DNA of 64,000 nucleotides from Ilex aquifolium (GCA_951799425.1 OX637396.1:37130701-37194700); one strand, 5' to 3'; shown: positions 46,901 through 60,691, counted from the first letter of the stretch. The notes: generated by a model not told the origin, from the letters alone. Translations and numbers: made by a program.

Positions 46901-48428
46901 GCGGAGGCGGAAGAGCTCGGTTCAGGTTATCATTGGCTATAAAACGACGCAGCTGACCTCGCTGGATCAAGAACTCGATTTCCTTCTTCAATTGAATACA
47001 GTCATCAGTGTGGTGTCCATGATCTCGATGATAATCACAGTACTTCGTGGGGTCCCTCTTTGCCGGGTCTGCCTTCATCCTAGGTGGCCATTTTAAAAAC
47101 TTCTCGTTCTGGACCTCATACAGTACTTGTGACACAGCAGCGGTGAGTGGGGTAAACCGCTGAGGCCCATACCTGGGTTGTAGTTCAGGTTGCATGGGAC
47201 CCAGCCGATCTCTGACATTTCCTCTCCTCTTTGGCGAGCGGTCTCTGTCCCTCCTTGGGGACCTCTCTCGTCCTTTTTCCTTCCTAGGGCTTCTGTCCCT
47301 TCTCTTTTCTTCTTTTTCCTTTTCCTTTCGTGAAGACGTACCGACCACCTTAGAAAGGAGTGCCTCTTCACCATTTATATATTTCTCTGCCTTGGCTAAC
47401 ACCTCAGCCATACTTGCCTGAGGGTTTTTTGATATGGAGAACATCAAATCCTTTGATTGCACTCCCAACCCTGCAATGAAAGCAGTTATGGCGAATTTTT
47501 CATCCGGGACGTCTACTTTCAATGTCTCCGAGTTAAATCTTTGGACATAAGTCCTCAGGTTTTCCTGGGGACCCTGCTTCACATTCAGCAGGTGGTAGCT
47601 CGGCTTTCTGTGTATCCGGGCTCCTATGAAATGAGAGACAAAAGCAATGGAGAGTTCTTTAAAGGATGAGATCGAGGCTGGCGGGAGCCTATGAAACCAG
47701 TTTAAGGCGGAGCCTTTCAGCGTGATAGCAAAAGCTCTGCATCGTACAGGATCCTGGTACCCATGTAGCTTCATCTGGTTCTTGTAAGTGTTGAGATGAT
47801 CCACGGGATCTTTCGATCCGTCAAAGACCTCCATTTGAGGCATCCTGAATTTTGGTGGGAGAGGGAAGTGTAGCACCCCCGTGGTGAATGGGGATTCGAT
47901 TTGCTGGACCAAAACATCCATTGTAACCGGGGCCTTACTTTTTATGGCCTCCTTCATATGGCTGAGCTCTTGCTGGAAATCTTTGAAGCGTTGCTCCCAG
48001 TGCTGCTCTCTCCTGTCTTGCGGATAAGGGAAGAAATCACCTCTCTCACCCCTGTCGTTCCGACTTTGCACTTCGTCGTTAGGGCCATTATCAGGGGGTA
48101 CGTAGGGGACATATCCCCTGGCCTGGCTGCCTTCCCCCCCCTCGCTGACCTCGCTATGGGGGTCCCAGTATCGAGGTTCCCTATGAGGGGGGTTATTCTG
48201 GCCTTCATGGGCCGGTGGTGCCTCTTGTGGGCGTTGTACGAGCTTTGACAGCTCTTCATTTTCCTTTAGCAAACGTTGGTTGACGAGACGCAGGGCCTCC
48301 AACTCGTTATTAATGAGGGAATTCGCCTCCTGGATGTTCCCGGGTTGCCTGTCGTGGGCAGCTTCCGGCTGATCTTGCATTCGAGGTAGGTTTGTTTGGC
48401 TTCTGCTCATATTTCGAGTTATTACCAT
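46900..48428 (-). other. gag region of the Tat-type element (fossil)
   Basis: Capsid-type domain with the plant Retrotrans_gag pattern (WFHRLPPASISSFKELSIAF) in the middle, an Arg/Lys/Glu-rich linker, and near 47,030 a CDYHRDHGHHTDDC zinc-binding motif. A coiled-coil-like leucine-rich stretch lies near the N-terminus. Confidence 0.85.
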
Positions 48429-48490
48429 CAGTCACTGAGGAATCAGCTTACTTGTAACAGGAACAGTCGTTCCCACAAACGGCGCCAAAC

Positions 48491-49199
48491 TGATGGTGTA
48501 AACCTTCGGATACGAGCTATAGAACCAAATTAATTGGCGTGAGCAGTTTGCATGGGGACTAATATGGCATCTGAGCTACAAGGCTCGTGAAATGGGGAAT
48601 GAAAGCTCTAATTAGTCGTGTGTAATGTGTGAAATACAATAGAAATATAGTGGTTCACCGGCTGATGAGCTCGGCTAGTCCACTCTCTAATGGAGGCTCT
48701 TGCTCCTGTCTCTTTATTGATCTAATTCAATAAGTTACAACAGAATTCTCAAGGTATTAGGGTTTCAAGTCTTTTCTCAATGGAAGCTGCCCCTCCTCTT
48801 TATAGCCTCATGCTTACCTCTAATTCGGGGTTACTTCCTTTATTGTAGGGATCGTCCCTATCTTCTTCTATAATCTCGGGCTTTCCTAAACCCCTTATGG
48901 CTGACCGCGGATGGCGAGTTCTCTGCCTTGTGTTAGGGGATTCTCTCCTTGGTTTTAGGATAGGATCCTGGCTGGTAGCGGATTTCTTGCCTTGGATTGA
49001 CTTAACTCCCCCTGTTCGGGTATCTACTGCCTTTTTACTGCCCTCTCATTGTTTCTTAGCTCATGTCTTTAGTTGGGAATATAAGTTCCGATTGGGCGAG
49101 CTCAGACCTTGCTGGATGAGCTCAGCTTAGTTCTCCATAAACTCCCGAACTGAGCTCTTTTCCTGAGCTCAGATCTGGGGTTTACTTTAGGTATCATCA
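48491..49199 (-). repeat. 5' LTR of the Tat-type element
   Basis: 709 bp, same ends as the other LTR. The primer-binding site follows directly on the minus strand (48,477-48,488). Confidence 0.95.
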
Positions 49200-49385
49200 C
49201 CACCCAACACAATCATTACCGTCTCCTACCACCACCACCTCTCACCCACACTACAACCGATGTTTAACTTCATTTATTTCTCATTTATGCTTGTGATTTG
49301 ATTTTGATTTTGAATATGAATACAAATATATTTATTGTTTACCATTTTTTATTACTATGTGCCTTCAGGCACATGCAATAACTAG

Positions 49386-50450
49386 TATATATATATATAT
49401 ATATATCATAAAACCAATGGTGATAATTTACCATTTTATTTTTAAATACTAAACACATAAAAACATATATCTTTGAATCTTAAGAGTCTTTTAGGAAAAT
49501 CAAAACATAACTAAGGCTGCAAACAAAAAACTTTGCTATAGAAAATAAAAGGGACAAGTATTGTATTCCTTGCCCTTGTCTTCGACATATTCACAACTTG
49601 AGTTTTGATGATTTGAAGAAAAGAAAGAAGTGAAACTTTATATGGACACACAATTTGATCATTGGAGCTAAGGATAGATTGACATCTTAAAAAATAAGGT
49701 CAAGTTTGATCCTCGATCATTTGAATTTATGTTCTCTTTCTCTTGTTTTTGTGTTATTTAATTTATTGGATCAATAGTTTTTGAATAAGGATTAGAGATG
49801 TCTTAATTCGATTAACATAGCACAGAGAGGGGGAGAAAAGTATTGAGAGATCTCAGGTTCAATATTTTGGATACCCTTGGGACCTGTGTTGGTATATTTT
49901 TTGGGAGGAGTTTGAATTGGCTTGTCCAAACCCTTCCAAATCCAAAGATGAGATTCAACATTTAATGTTGTCCATACCCATATTTGGTATGCGCAGGAAT
50001 ATATGACTATTATGATAATATATATTGCATATAAATGATTATTGTATCCCTTAATATGGAGTATATAAGATATATGAGGGGTATAAATGTCATTTGGATA
50101 TTAAACTCTTTACTCACATATGAAACCCACCCCCCATGAGTTTCATAAAACCCATGAATTTGGATTTTATGACCGAGTCTAAATCGGGCTATATTTCAAA
50201 CCTTAGACTAGATATGTATTTGTCAAATATGAGTTTGAAAAAATTTATTCCCCAACTCATGTTCCAAAACTCTCTCATACTCACATACCAATCAGGCACT
50301 TAAGGTCTAATCACCTTTATTCATCGAAGGACGTATTTTAAACTCGCTCAGGCAGCTAATATAGAAATCGAGGGAGTATAACTTAAAAAAACACAAAGCA
50401 AGAGCAATAAAAGAAGGCGGACCTGAGACCAACTATTAATCTGAAACCCA
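49386..50450. other. Intergenic DNA and upstream region of the EMSY-LIKE gene
   Basis: AT-rich, no coding frame with family resemblance. A (TA)n run at 49,386-49,406 adjoins the Helitron end. The last part leads into a CT-rich leader (about 50,500-50,625, with TCTCTCTC runs) typical of plant 5' UTRs. Confidence 0.4.
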
Positions 50451-50756
50451 TAATTGGTCTATAAACCTTTTCACGTCCGCGTTCCCACTCCAGCTGAACT
50501 GATACTCCCTTCTCTCTCTGAACTGAATCTCTCTCCTAAAATCACCCTTCAATTCGTCTCTCCAAATCTCCACTTCTCTATCCAGTGCCAAGACACACTC
50601 TCTCTCTATCTCTCGCTCTCTGTCGACAGTATATGTATGCGGTATTGACTGTTGATCTAAAGTCTGAGCAAGATTTTTGAGTTTCGGAGATCTCGGTGAA
50701 GCCCTGGGTTTGGTTTCTCAGAATTCTTGAAGTTTTGGTGTGTGTACAAGCTGGCT

Positions 50757-53700
50757 ATGGACTACGAACCATTTGATAGCAGTGGTAAGTTATTTCACTA
50801 CATAAAGTTTTGATCTTTATAACAACTTATGGTGAATTAGGGTTTTGTAGTGATTTTTTAGTGAGTTTGGACTTAGATTTGTATGAACACTTGTCAGCAT
50901 TATGGTTTCTTGTGCAATTCGGTTCAGTTACTGCTCAGAGTGAATCAATTAGGGTTTAGAGCTCTAGTTCTACTTTTTCTTTTTCTTTTTCTTTTTTTAT
51001 TGGTGTTTAAAGCTATAACTCTTGTTTCATTGGGTACTTGTTACTTTCATCTTGTTCAGCGGATTGAGTAATGTAAATATAGATTTTGTTTTTCGCGTGG
51101 AATTTGTAGTTATGCTTATTGTTTGCCAATGAAGAGCTCAGGCTTCAGAGAACCCAGAAGACACTTCCTTTCTATTTGATTTCCTTGATAGTTTTGGGTT
51201 TCAAACTTGACTTGAAATCAGTGTATTGGAGAAGAAAGAAGGGATGAGCTGCGGCAATAATCCGACTAGAAAAGTCAGAGGAAAAAGTTGGGTTGATGGA
51301 TATCGGATGGCATTCACTCTGGCATAATTGCATAAGTAAAAAGAAATAGTCGATTAGGTTGTGTTTGAGAAGACTTGAATAATGGTGGGAGATTAAACTA
51401 AATTTAATTCAGGGAAACCTTATCTGCCTTATCCTGATTATTAATCATATGATATATAGGCAATGATTTTTTAATGAAAGGACAAAAAGTCATGCCTTGT
51501 AGAGAGATTCTGATATAATGCAATATCCAGATAGTTATCAACTTCCCACACTTTCGTTTCCTAAATTTTTTGACCAGCCTGGGTTCATTTTTATGGCTGC
51601 TAATGTTGTCAAAAGTTCAAAACGGATGTAGCATATATGAAAAGGTAGGTCTAGAGTTTGAATGTTATCGTATGCCAAGGCGAGAAGGGTTTATACATGT
51701 TTGTCTATAATGAGTTATCTTAGCAATGCCATGAGGAAACAAATTTGAATATCCATTGAATCTATAGTAATACTGACGCCAAGAAGCTCCTAATCAGCAA
51801 CAACACACTTGATTAGAGTTTTCAGTAAAGATATGACTTCCGTTTGACCAATTAGGTCAAAGTGAAAGACACTAAAATTAATAAAATGTGAACCTGGAGG
51901 ATACCTTCAACCACAGGGGCGGATCCAAAAATTTATTATCGTGGGGGCAAATTTTTTATAATAAGATAAAAAAATTTAAAGAATAACAAGTGCAAAAACT
52001 AAAATATTTATTGGCATTACTTCTATTCAATACAATTACAATTGTTCCCGTCGAGTTTTTATATTTTGATAACATTACATAATAATCTGATTATTAATGT
52101 AATTAAATATTTTTCCCTCGATATGTCTAAATGAACAATAGTGGAAGAATGGAGACGAGAACAAAGGGCTTGAGAATGAAATATTGAAATCATTTTGAGG
52201 GGATACAACTAACTTAATATTACTTAACTTTACTTAATCAAGACTTGAGAAATATGACCAAATTGCTAAAAATGATTAAGAGCATTAACGTGCATGAGAG
52301 TTTTTTTGAGGAGGGCAGATTCAGAAAAAATATTAAAACACATAAAAAAAAATTATAACAAACAAAAAGAAATTGGGTGGGGGCATTGTCCCCGCAAAAC
52401 AATTAGCTCCACCCCTGTTCAAACAGAATTATCGTGCAGGCTGCCAAATTTATTATTCCCTTTCTTCTATCTTCCTATGGAAGTGCAAAGAATTGATACT
52501 TTCCATCTGAGTTTGAATTTCTATACTTGCTATGATTCAATCTAATGAGGTTATGCCTTTATTTAAATGGTTGTTGATGCATATTACCCTTTCCTTTTAG
52601 AAAAATGCATTTGAGGTAGATTATGTGATATCTAACATTGTAAGGCATTTGAACCTTCCTAAAAACTCGTAGGAAGTGGTTACTTGCTCATCATAATGTG
52701 TTTTGCATGCTTTTTCGGGTTTAGCGTGTTCCTATCTCATTTACCCAGTATAAAGCATCAATGTTAGACATGATATGACAGTATGAGTAAAGAGTATGTT
52801 TCTATTGGATGTGAACCTAAAATCCATTTCCAACTGTAAAAGATTTATATACAGCTAAAAAATCTTAATCACACTTCTATTCAGTAAGTGCATGTTTTGA
52901 GGGCATGTCAGAGGAATTGCAGTTTACAAACCTGACTATTGTCTGGTCATAAATGCCATGGTTTGGTCATTGTACACGTCAAGTGACATCATTGTTATTC
53001 TTTAAATTATATATATTTTTTTAGATATCTTTTACCTGATCGAAAGGGACTTCAGACATAGATAATGGCCTGAAGAATCAACCCTTAAAACTACCGCATT
53101 TCAAGTGGCTATATTGCTATATTCTGAACTATGAATTGTTAGATTCGATGATATCTTTAATTTTAACTTACCATCCTCAGATGGTCACATTGTTGTGTAA
53201 AATCTGTCTGTATTATATCCAATATGTCATTGTATTTTTCTTATGCTCCGTACTGATATTGTTGTAGGAACTGATGACGATCTTCCTCCATCACATCACA
53301 ATAGAATTCCAAGAGGGGGCCGTGCTGCGGGGAATGGAAGATCCGCTGTTATGGCTTCTGTTCCATACCCTAGAATGTATGGTGAAACTGATATGGAGGC
53401 CCAAATTCACCTCCTTGAGCAGGAAGCATACATTTCAGTTCTTAGAGCCTTTAAAGCCCAAGCTGATGCCATTACTTGGGTACTTTTTTTTTAAATTATA
53501 CGCATAATCTCCATGCTTTTGAGCAGGTTTGAATAACTGCTCAATATAATATATTTTCTTCAGGAGAAGGAAAGTTTAATAACTGAACTAAGAAAAGAAT
53601 TGAGATTATCAAATGAAGAGCACAGAGAGCTTCTGAGCAGAGTTAATGCTGATGATGTTATCCGAAGGATAAGGTCTGCTAAGTGACCCCCAATAGCCTG

Positions 53701-56700
53701 ATTTTCAGAGAGCTTTGGTCTGTTCTATCTTTTGTCTTTTAATGGGTAACATTTGCGTAATGTGATTAGGGAGTGGAGACAGGCAGGTCGACTTCAGCCT
53801 GGGATGCTTAATACAGGTCAAGCTGTTCATGATCCAGTACCCAGCCCCTCTGTCTCAGCATCTCGTAAGAAGCAGAAGCTATCCCAGTCATTACCTCCCC
53901 AGTCATTTGGTGCTCCATCCCCTTCTTTCCACCCCCAAGTGGAGGCTGCATCAAATCAGCCATCTTCATCAGCTGCAAAGCGGGGGCCTATTTTGGGAAC
54001 CAAGGGAAAGAAGCATAAGTCTGTAAGTTACGAATTCTGAGCGGGAATTTTAGTGCTTACAAATTATTCTTTTCTGATATGTTCTTGTGAATGTTTTCCT
54101 TCTGTTTTTCTTAACAGGGTCAGACACTGCCCAGTGCAGCTTCAATGAAAATGCAGTACCCTTCATCGGGGCCAATTGGAAGGGGTCAGTTTGGTGATCG
54201 GGTTTCTTCTGGTACCCTACCACGCGAGCGTACTGAAACGGCATCTCTTGATCCATTGATTGGGAGGAAAGTGAGGACGCGATGGCCTGATGATAATAAT
54301 TTTTATGAAGCTGTTATAACTGACTACAATGCAGCTGAGGTATATTTGACTTTTCATTGCTTATGGATTTAGGGTTTATTGTTTGGTGTAGTGGTAAAAG
54401 TTTGGAGCTGACAACTATTAGACCAGGGTTTGAATTTTAGGACAGTCAATTTGTGCAAATAATGAGAAAGATTAGGTTGTATCCACTCTACCCCCTCCTA
54501 GAACCCTCAATTATCAAGGACCTAGCTGGGTAATGACCCTTTTTGTTTATTGGTTTTTAATTTTCTGTCAGTTCGGTGTTAAAAAGGTATTTTTTCATTT
54601 CATTTTCAGGGACGACATGCTCTCGTTTATGATATAGGTACTGCAAATGAGACTTGGGAATGGGTCAATCTTTCAGAGGTATATATGATGCTTTTTTGCA
54701 CAATCTAAAGTGTTCAAGTGAAAAATAAAGTTGAGTTTCTGTGCATAGAGAGATGGCTTTCACCATGTTCGTGGCCCTGACTTGTTTCAACTTTTGAATA
54801 CTTTATGTTTGTGTTTTTCTTCCTTTCATTTTTAACTCTTCGGAGTCTTTGGACTTGGATGGCCAGGGGTTGCTGGCAGTTCTAATATCTTCAACTTAAT
54901 TTGTCAGTGTTTCAATTGGCTTTTATTTTGATGAAAGTAAGCTTTATACACATTGGCTGAGTTTTAATGTGGATAAGTATGCCATAGACTGCCATTGAGA
55001 GCACAAATATAACATATGGACATATTGATCGTAAGTGTACTAAAAAAAGTGCAAGAACTGAAAATTTAAGTGGAACTTCAGTAATGACTAAAATAGTCTT
55101 TGAGCAGCAGCTGCGACCTAGAAAGATGTGGGGCATGGGCCTCTATGATCTCCCAAGTCATCCCGTTTTGTGAGGCATCTGTATCACACAGCAAACTTTA
55201 ACCACCTCACATGATAAGTTTGTGTTACTTGTCTATGAAATGGTTCCGTATGGAAGCTTGATTAATAAATAACTTCTTAATGATGGACATATGTGTCTCT
55301 GATATAGCATGTATAGAGAGCTCTTCTTTATTATATATTTCCTCATTTTAATAGGTATGGATGGCATAGGCTTAGTCACTCGCTATCAGTTTGTAGGAAT
55401 GATACATAAATTTGCAATCGTTATCACTTAGTAGAATATTTACACTCTTTGGTGATTATTTTCCCTCAGATGCAGTGTTCTTCGTTTAAAGCCTGAGTGA
55501 AAGTGTCTTATTGCATATTCCTATGTGCATTGGAAACCAACCAGAACGGAACCTGGATTTTATCCTTAGGGGGGCCAAATGTTATGAACAAAAATTCAGA
55601 TCTGCAAAAATTCAAATTGCACACTTAGAAACAACACCTTATACTAACCGGTATAACAATGCACTTAGAAAATATAATAATCAAAATTTTGACCAAAAAA
55701 TATAATAATTTATTCCTATCCACAAATACTTGTCAAAATCTAATTTTTTTAGTAGTAAAAATAAAAAATAATAACTCATTAATCTGTGTAGAAAAAAGCA
55801 ATGAGAGACTTTTTTGTGGTCTGATTCACCAATTTTGCTCTTGGATAAAAGATAGATTAAATCTTTTGTTTCTAAGTTCTAGCGCAGTAGATTTTTTTTA
55901 GTTTGTTATGGGGTTAGAGCTTCTCTTTATTTTAGACAGTGAAAGAATAATGAAAATTTTGACGAACTTGGAATGTATTATTATTTTATTGATTTTCCGT
56001 TAAAATGTATTACTATTTATTGACTTTCCATTTTTCAAGACCATGTGTAAAGGAAATAATTGATAGGTGATAACTCTCATACTATTGATGAAAGAATAGA
56101 ATAATATTTATTGTGTTTGGCGGGTGGTCTACATTTACTTAAATCTCTATGTACCGAATACATCTAATATGGGGGCGCCAGTTTTTTTACTATTAAAACT
56201 CTCACCCCCTTTGTTCAATACATATACCTAGAGGCTATAAAAAATATAAGGGGGTCATGGCCTCCTTAGGCACTTAAGCTCCACCACTGGAACTTAAGAA
56301 GCACGGATATGACACGACACGACATTTGTCAAAAAAGTAGGATACGAATATGTTGGGGACACACTATAGATAATTATGTTTTATATATAAAATTATATAA
56401 TTTATCACAAATATAGTGATAATAATATATTATTCATAAAAAAAAAATAGTATTTTATGATAAGTAAATGTTATGTCTAGTCATCTAGTGTGAATTGATT
56501 ACCATCATAATAGTAAAAAAAAAAAATTTGTAGACGTATATCAAGCATATATAATTTAAATGATTGCGCTCATTTTTTCAATTGTTGTTTTCTAAATCTT
56601 TTATGTATCTTTTGAGTTTGTTATTATATTTTGAGTACAACTTTGACATGTCTAGTCTCGGTAATTATATGTTTTCTCATAGTATATAGTATTTAGTAGT

Positions 56701-58478
56701 CAAATTTTTAATCTACGTTAACCACATGTCAACACATGTTTATTGTTTTGGTAGTAGACACGGTCTAAAGAGGTGTTAGACACATCACCAAAGAAATGTC
56801 GGACACGTGTCTAAAATTAAAATTTTATTATTTAATTATGGACACGAATAAAAGAATAAAGGACACTGTCCGACATGGATAAGTCACCTTCTTGAGAGTG
56901 TCCGTACTTCCCAGACCGGAACCAACCATACTTTCAAATTGCAACAAATTTCCATTCAAGAATAACTGCAGTAATTAATTCTGTCAACTTTGTACGGCAC
57001 GCAATCTAAACTTTCTAAGGCTAAGGTATAAAATGGATGTAGGACATTGAAGTTTATTTTAAAAACTAACGTATGCCCAGAAGCATTCTTAATTAATTCT
57101 GTTTGTAAGGTCCTGTTAACATTGTTATCAGGTTCTGCCAATAGGTTTTCTAGTACTTTAATACACTTGTCTTTGTTTTAAAGGGAAAGTGATTCAATTA
57201 AAGTCAACAGGACATCGGCGTACTGTGATATGAGTCAGTATTAATGTAAGATGATGAGGAGAGAACCCTGATCACTCTCTTTCATCTGCAGAATTTCTAT
57301 TTCTCAGTTTTCTTTATTTCTCTTCTTTCTTTCTCCCGGAGTTTGCATACACTAAATTAAATTGTGTTCAAGTTTATTCTCATTGGTTCTTTGTTCTTGC
57401 GACAGATCTCTTCTGAGGATATACAATGGGATGGTGGAGACCCTGGAATTTCTCGTCAAGGAGGTTATGGCGGATCAGGCCGTGGGGTGAATAGATCTGG
57501 TGGGCGTGATAGTGTTCCAGGTGCAGGAAGAGGTAGGGGGGTGACAAAAGGTCAATCCAGAAAGGGTATTCCACCATCACAAAACGGCATGGGTAAAAAA
57601 GGGTCAGATGATATTCAGCTACTTCATACTGATACTCTAATTAAGGAGGTAAGGAAGAGCAACTTGAGGAATATCAGTATTTGTACATTCTGATTGCCAT
57701 ACGGTTTCTCATTGTCTTGGGAATTTGGACAGGTGGAGAGGTTATTTGGTGCTAGTCATGCAGACCCTCTTGAAATCGAGAAAGCAAAGAAAGTGCTGAA
57801 GGTCAGAAAAATCAACCATGCAGCTCATTAATTTTTTCTTGCATTGCCACCAGCTTGCACAACAAGGTTCAATGATTTTTGCGATGCAGGACCATGAACA
57901 AGCACTCACTGATGCCATTGCGAGGCTTGCTGATATTTCTGATGGTGAAAGTGGTACAAATCTGCTCAAAGCCTTTTTACTTTTGGTTCAGCAATGCATC
58001 AATTAATTCTTTAACGATTTAGTGTCCCATGTCAGCTATATGCAATTTGTTCAAAATTATCACGGCATTTTCGGTGTGTTGTGGAAAATTCAGTTATTTT
58101 GCTTGATATTCCCTGGCATTTCATGGAAAATTCCATCCCTCAGAAAGGATCTGTCTCGTTATATTAACATATCTAAAAAATAAATATTGTTGTAATGCGA
58201 GCATGTGTGCTTATTTCAAGCCAGTAGAAGATGGGATAGGCCTTTTTTAAATTCTTTTTACTTCTGACAAATATGCTTTTAGATATTAGTGTAGTTGAGT
58301 ACCCTAATTTGCATTCTATAAGTTGATTATCTTGGCTTGTCCGTGCTTGTGGACCAAGTACGTTCAAGCCCTATAGAAAGTTGATCTGAAAGTACCTTTT
58401 CAACTGATCCCATCCTAATTCTGGTAATTCTTCTGCTTTGATGTAGATGAAGGTGGCCATTTCCTGCATGGCAAATGA
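50757..58478 (+). CDS. EML: EMSY-LIKE protein (ENT and Tudor/Agenet-like domains)
   Basis: Nuclear chromatin-associated protein. Plant EMSY-LIKE proteins act in histone-mark reading and immunity to downy mildew. Ten coding exons: 50,757-50,784; 53,268-53,479; 53,564-53,673; 53,770-54,022; 54,118-54,339; 54,610-54,678; 57,406-57,648; 57,733-57,801; 57,890-57,953; 58,447-58,478. All have GT-AG borders and consistent phases, 433 residues in all. The start [10 protein letters not shown] fits the family. ENT domain about 52-125 (METQ-like [20 protein letters not shown]); basic linker with a KKxK-type nuclear signal near 190-200; Tudor/Agenet-like domain about 247-305 ([20 protein letters not shown], then WEWVNL); Gly/Arg-rich stretch about 312-345; C-terminal helix with ADISDGES and the ending EGGHFLHGK. 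No break seen. Which EML paralogue cannot be told without alignment. Confidence 0.92.
51914..52417. mobile_element. hAT MITE in intron 1 of the EMSY-LIKE gene
   Basis: Termini CAGGGGCGGATCC and right-end reverse complement CAGGGGTGGAGCT. Flanking 8-mers TTCAACCA and TTCAAACA (7 of 8). 504 bp. Same TIR family as 31,112-31,749, including a GGGGGCA stretch near each end. Confidence 0.75.
54382..54544 (+). mobile_element. SINE with T-rich tail in intron 5 of the EMSY-LIKE gene
   Basis: 8-bp target duplication GTTTATTG at 54,374-54,381 and 54,545-54,552. A-box-like GGTGTAGTGGTAA and B-box-like GGGTTTGAATTT near the 5' end. Ends in a short T run, as in some plant SINE families. Confidence 0.65.
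55542..56289. mobile_element. Degenerate hAT-like element in intron 6 of the EMSY-LIKE gene
   Basis: Left end CAGAACGGAACCTGGATTTT with GGGGGGCCA just inside, and right-end reverse complement CAGTGGTGGAGCTTAA, resemble the other CAGNGGCGGA elements here. The target duplication is weak. About 750 bp. Confidence 0.4.
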
Positions 58479-60691
58479 GTGGACCGACAATGATGAGGCG
58501 AGGTTTTGTGATGGGTAGTAGAAAAGCTAACTTTGGCAAAGGAATTGGGGAGATGTAGTTGACATTCAAATGGAACTGAGGGCATGGATGTTTTTATCTG
58601 ATGGTTTGGTGAGTCTGTCGAATGTAACATTTGTTTCTAGGGTTTTGTTGTACATTATCATTTTTTAAATTATGCTTTCCCTACCGTTGAATTATTGTAG
58701 TCTTGGGTCACTTAGCGTCATAGGGTAGGGCAGATTTGTAGCGAGGCTGATAGATTTTTTTTATTAACAGGTTGATGTTTGTGTAAAATTATTTGGGTAG
58801 CCATATTAACCTGTTATGATCATGTACAAAGTTTTTCTTTACCGCTTCACTTTGATTTGTGTTATTTTTGTTCTGTTATATAATTTTAGAAGATACGTAT
58901 CCTTATCGATGTGTGCGTGGACTGGAGAGGAGTCGAAAACTACATAAATTAGCAGAAATATATGGTTCTGGTTATTCAGTGAACTAGGTTCTGTCGTATT
59001 TAGTTTTTCTTTTTATAGTCACTTCTTACAATGTTTAAACCTAAGCAGGAAGAGTATCGTCGATTAGTTTTAGTTGTCGGAGAAGGTGTTGGTTTTTGGT
59101 GGGTAGAGAAACTGTTCATTGTTCGTCTTTGATTTCATCGTTGAACAATGGTGAAAAGAAGGGTTGATGGAAGTCTTTTCAACCTCTCTTTGAACTTCCA
59201 GTGTCCCTTCAAGGTTGTATTAACTGAATTGAGGAACCACTTCCTTACTTTAATTGGAATGTTAACATAATCCTTGTTGATCCCAAAATTTGTTCACCAT
59301 GATGTATGGTTGGAATGATGATCTGATTATCGGCGGGGTCCTCCTGCAAAAGAAGTCGAACGTCAGTGGGGCTTCGACAATCGACCTTTTGATGGTAAGG
59401 TCAGAAAGAATAATTGGAAAAAATTGTATTTGCTTACTTGGATGATGCATAACTTGCCTTTTTGATAGGTAAAATGATTTATTGTTAGAAGTTCTTCAAC
59501 AATTATTTGAATGAAGCGGTACTGGAAGTAGAACATAAGTGGACGTTTTTTAGCGTAAATTTCTCAAACTGGTTTGAATTAGTCAAGACGAGTTGAGCTG
59601 CCCAGCTAGACTGCTGCCGAGCAAGGAGCCAATGTCCTTATTGGAGCTCCTGCCTTATCAACCTGCAGAGCTCATGAGCTAAGCTCGTGCCTACTTTACT
59701 ATTATCAATCCTTATCATCGCATTCGATTAAGGAATACTTTTGAAATTCTTACTAAACTCATTATTGAAAATTTGCAGCAGTTATATTTAAATAGTAATT
59801 TATTTAAAGAGAGATGTAGATATAGATGGTTGATTGAGTTATCTGACATTAATAGTCATGTAGAGAATATGATTTTTTAGGTTAGAATTTTTCTTTTTGG
59901 AATGAAATTTATATCGTTAAATGAAATTAGATAAAGATTAAATCAATTTCAACTTTTGTTGTGTTTTTATAAATGTACCATTCAAATTGCTAGTTAAAAT
60001 ATTATATAAATGGCATGTTGCATAAGCTTTTTTTAACACGCGATATCATTATTTAGTAACGAATTATCATATTAATCAACGAACCTTTCATATTCGGTAA
60101 TTATTTAATTATAAACCAACAAACCTTTCGTATTCCATAATTATTTGATTATTGTGTCGTGTAGTGTTTATCATTAGGTAAAGATATCACATATTAATAA
60201 GAGGGATTTGGAGGTCGGTCCCTAAGTCTAATAGAATTCTAAAAAAAATTCACTTTCTAATTTTCTTTTGATTTAGGTCCCTTTTGAAAAGTCAAAATAA
60301 TAGACAGAACTAACGCCATTTATAATCGTAAAAAATAACGACAATGTCATCACTTAATTTAAACACCTGTTTTAAAAAATTACGTCATCATAATATACAT
60401 TTTTTTTCCATAAACATAAATCATAAGATAGGTACACTAAAAAAAACATATACGCAATTAAATATATATACGTTCGAGCCAAAAAATAACCGGTACGTAA
60501 TAAAAAATAACATATACGTGATAAAAAAAATAACATGTACGCAATAATCGTTAGGCAGGTGCATTAAAATACAAATCGTTAATGTATCTTCTTCTTCATA
60601 AACATAGATCATCCGGCAGGTCAGACGTCATCATAATATCCAAATTGTTTGATTCATGAGTTTGAATTTCAAAACTCATAGACAACACACC

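Larger units (their letters stand above)
36090..49199 (-). mobile_element. Young Ty3/gypsy (Tat-type) LTR retrotransposon, about 13.1 kb
   Basis: Bounded by 709-bp LTRs of TG...CA form, with target duplication CCACC at 36,085-36,089 and 49,200-49,204. gag-pol reads on the minus strand, so the LTR at 48,491 is the 5' one. Next to it is a primer site TTTGGCGCCGTT, matching the 3' end of plant tRNA-Asp. A G-rich polypurine tract adjoins the other LTR near 36,799-36,815. A second RNase H domain between RNase H and integrase, and no chromodomain, place it in the Tat branch. The LTRs differ by about one base by eye, so insertion is recent (order of 0.1 million years at common plant rates). It looks nearly whole, with about one or two breaks. 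The 6 kb between pol and the 3' LTR carries two genes on the opposite strand. Confidence 0.9.
35576..49385 (+). mobile_element. Helitron copy E, split by an LTR retrotransposon
   Basis: The 5' side begins near 35,576 (TATATAAAATAAAGTAG, a variant of the TCTATAAAATAAAG start), runs through the conserved arm and enters the CCA/CCG array at about 35,812. The array breaks at 36,089, resumes at 49,200, and the 3' arm ends with hairpin GTGCCTTCAGGCAC and CTAG at 49,382-49,385, followed by T. Without the insert the Helitron is about 700 bp. Confidence 0.75.

Noticed and set aside
57818-58006. Alternative read-through end of the EMSY-LIKE protein after ADISDGES
   Set aside because: A good donor follows the Ser codon, and the exon at 58,447-58,478 supplies the conserved EGGHFLHGK ending in phase. 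Read-through could still be a minor isoform.
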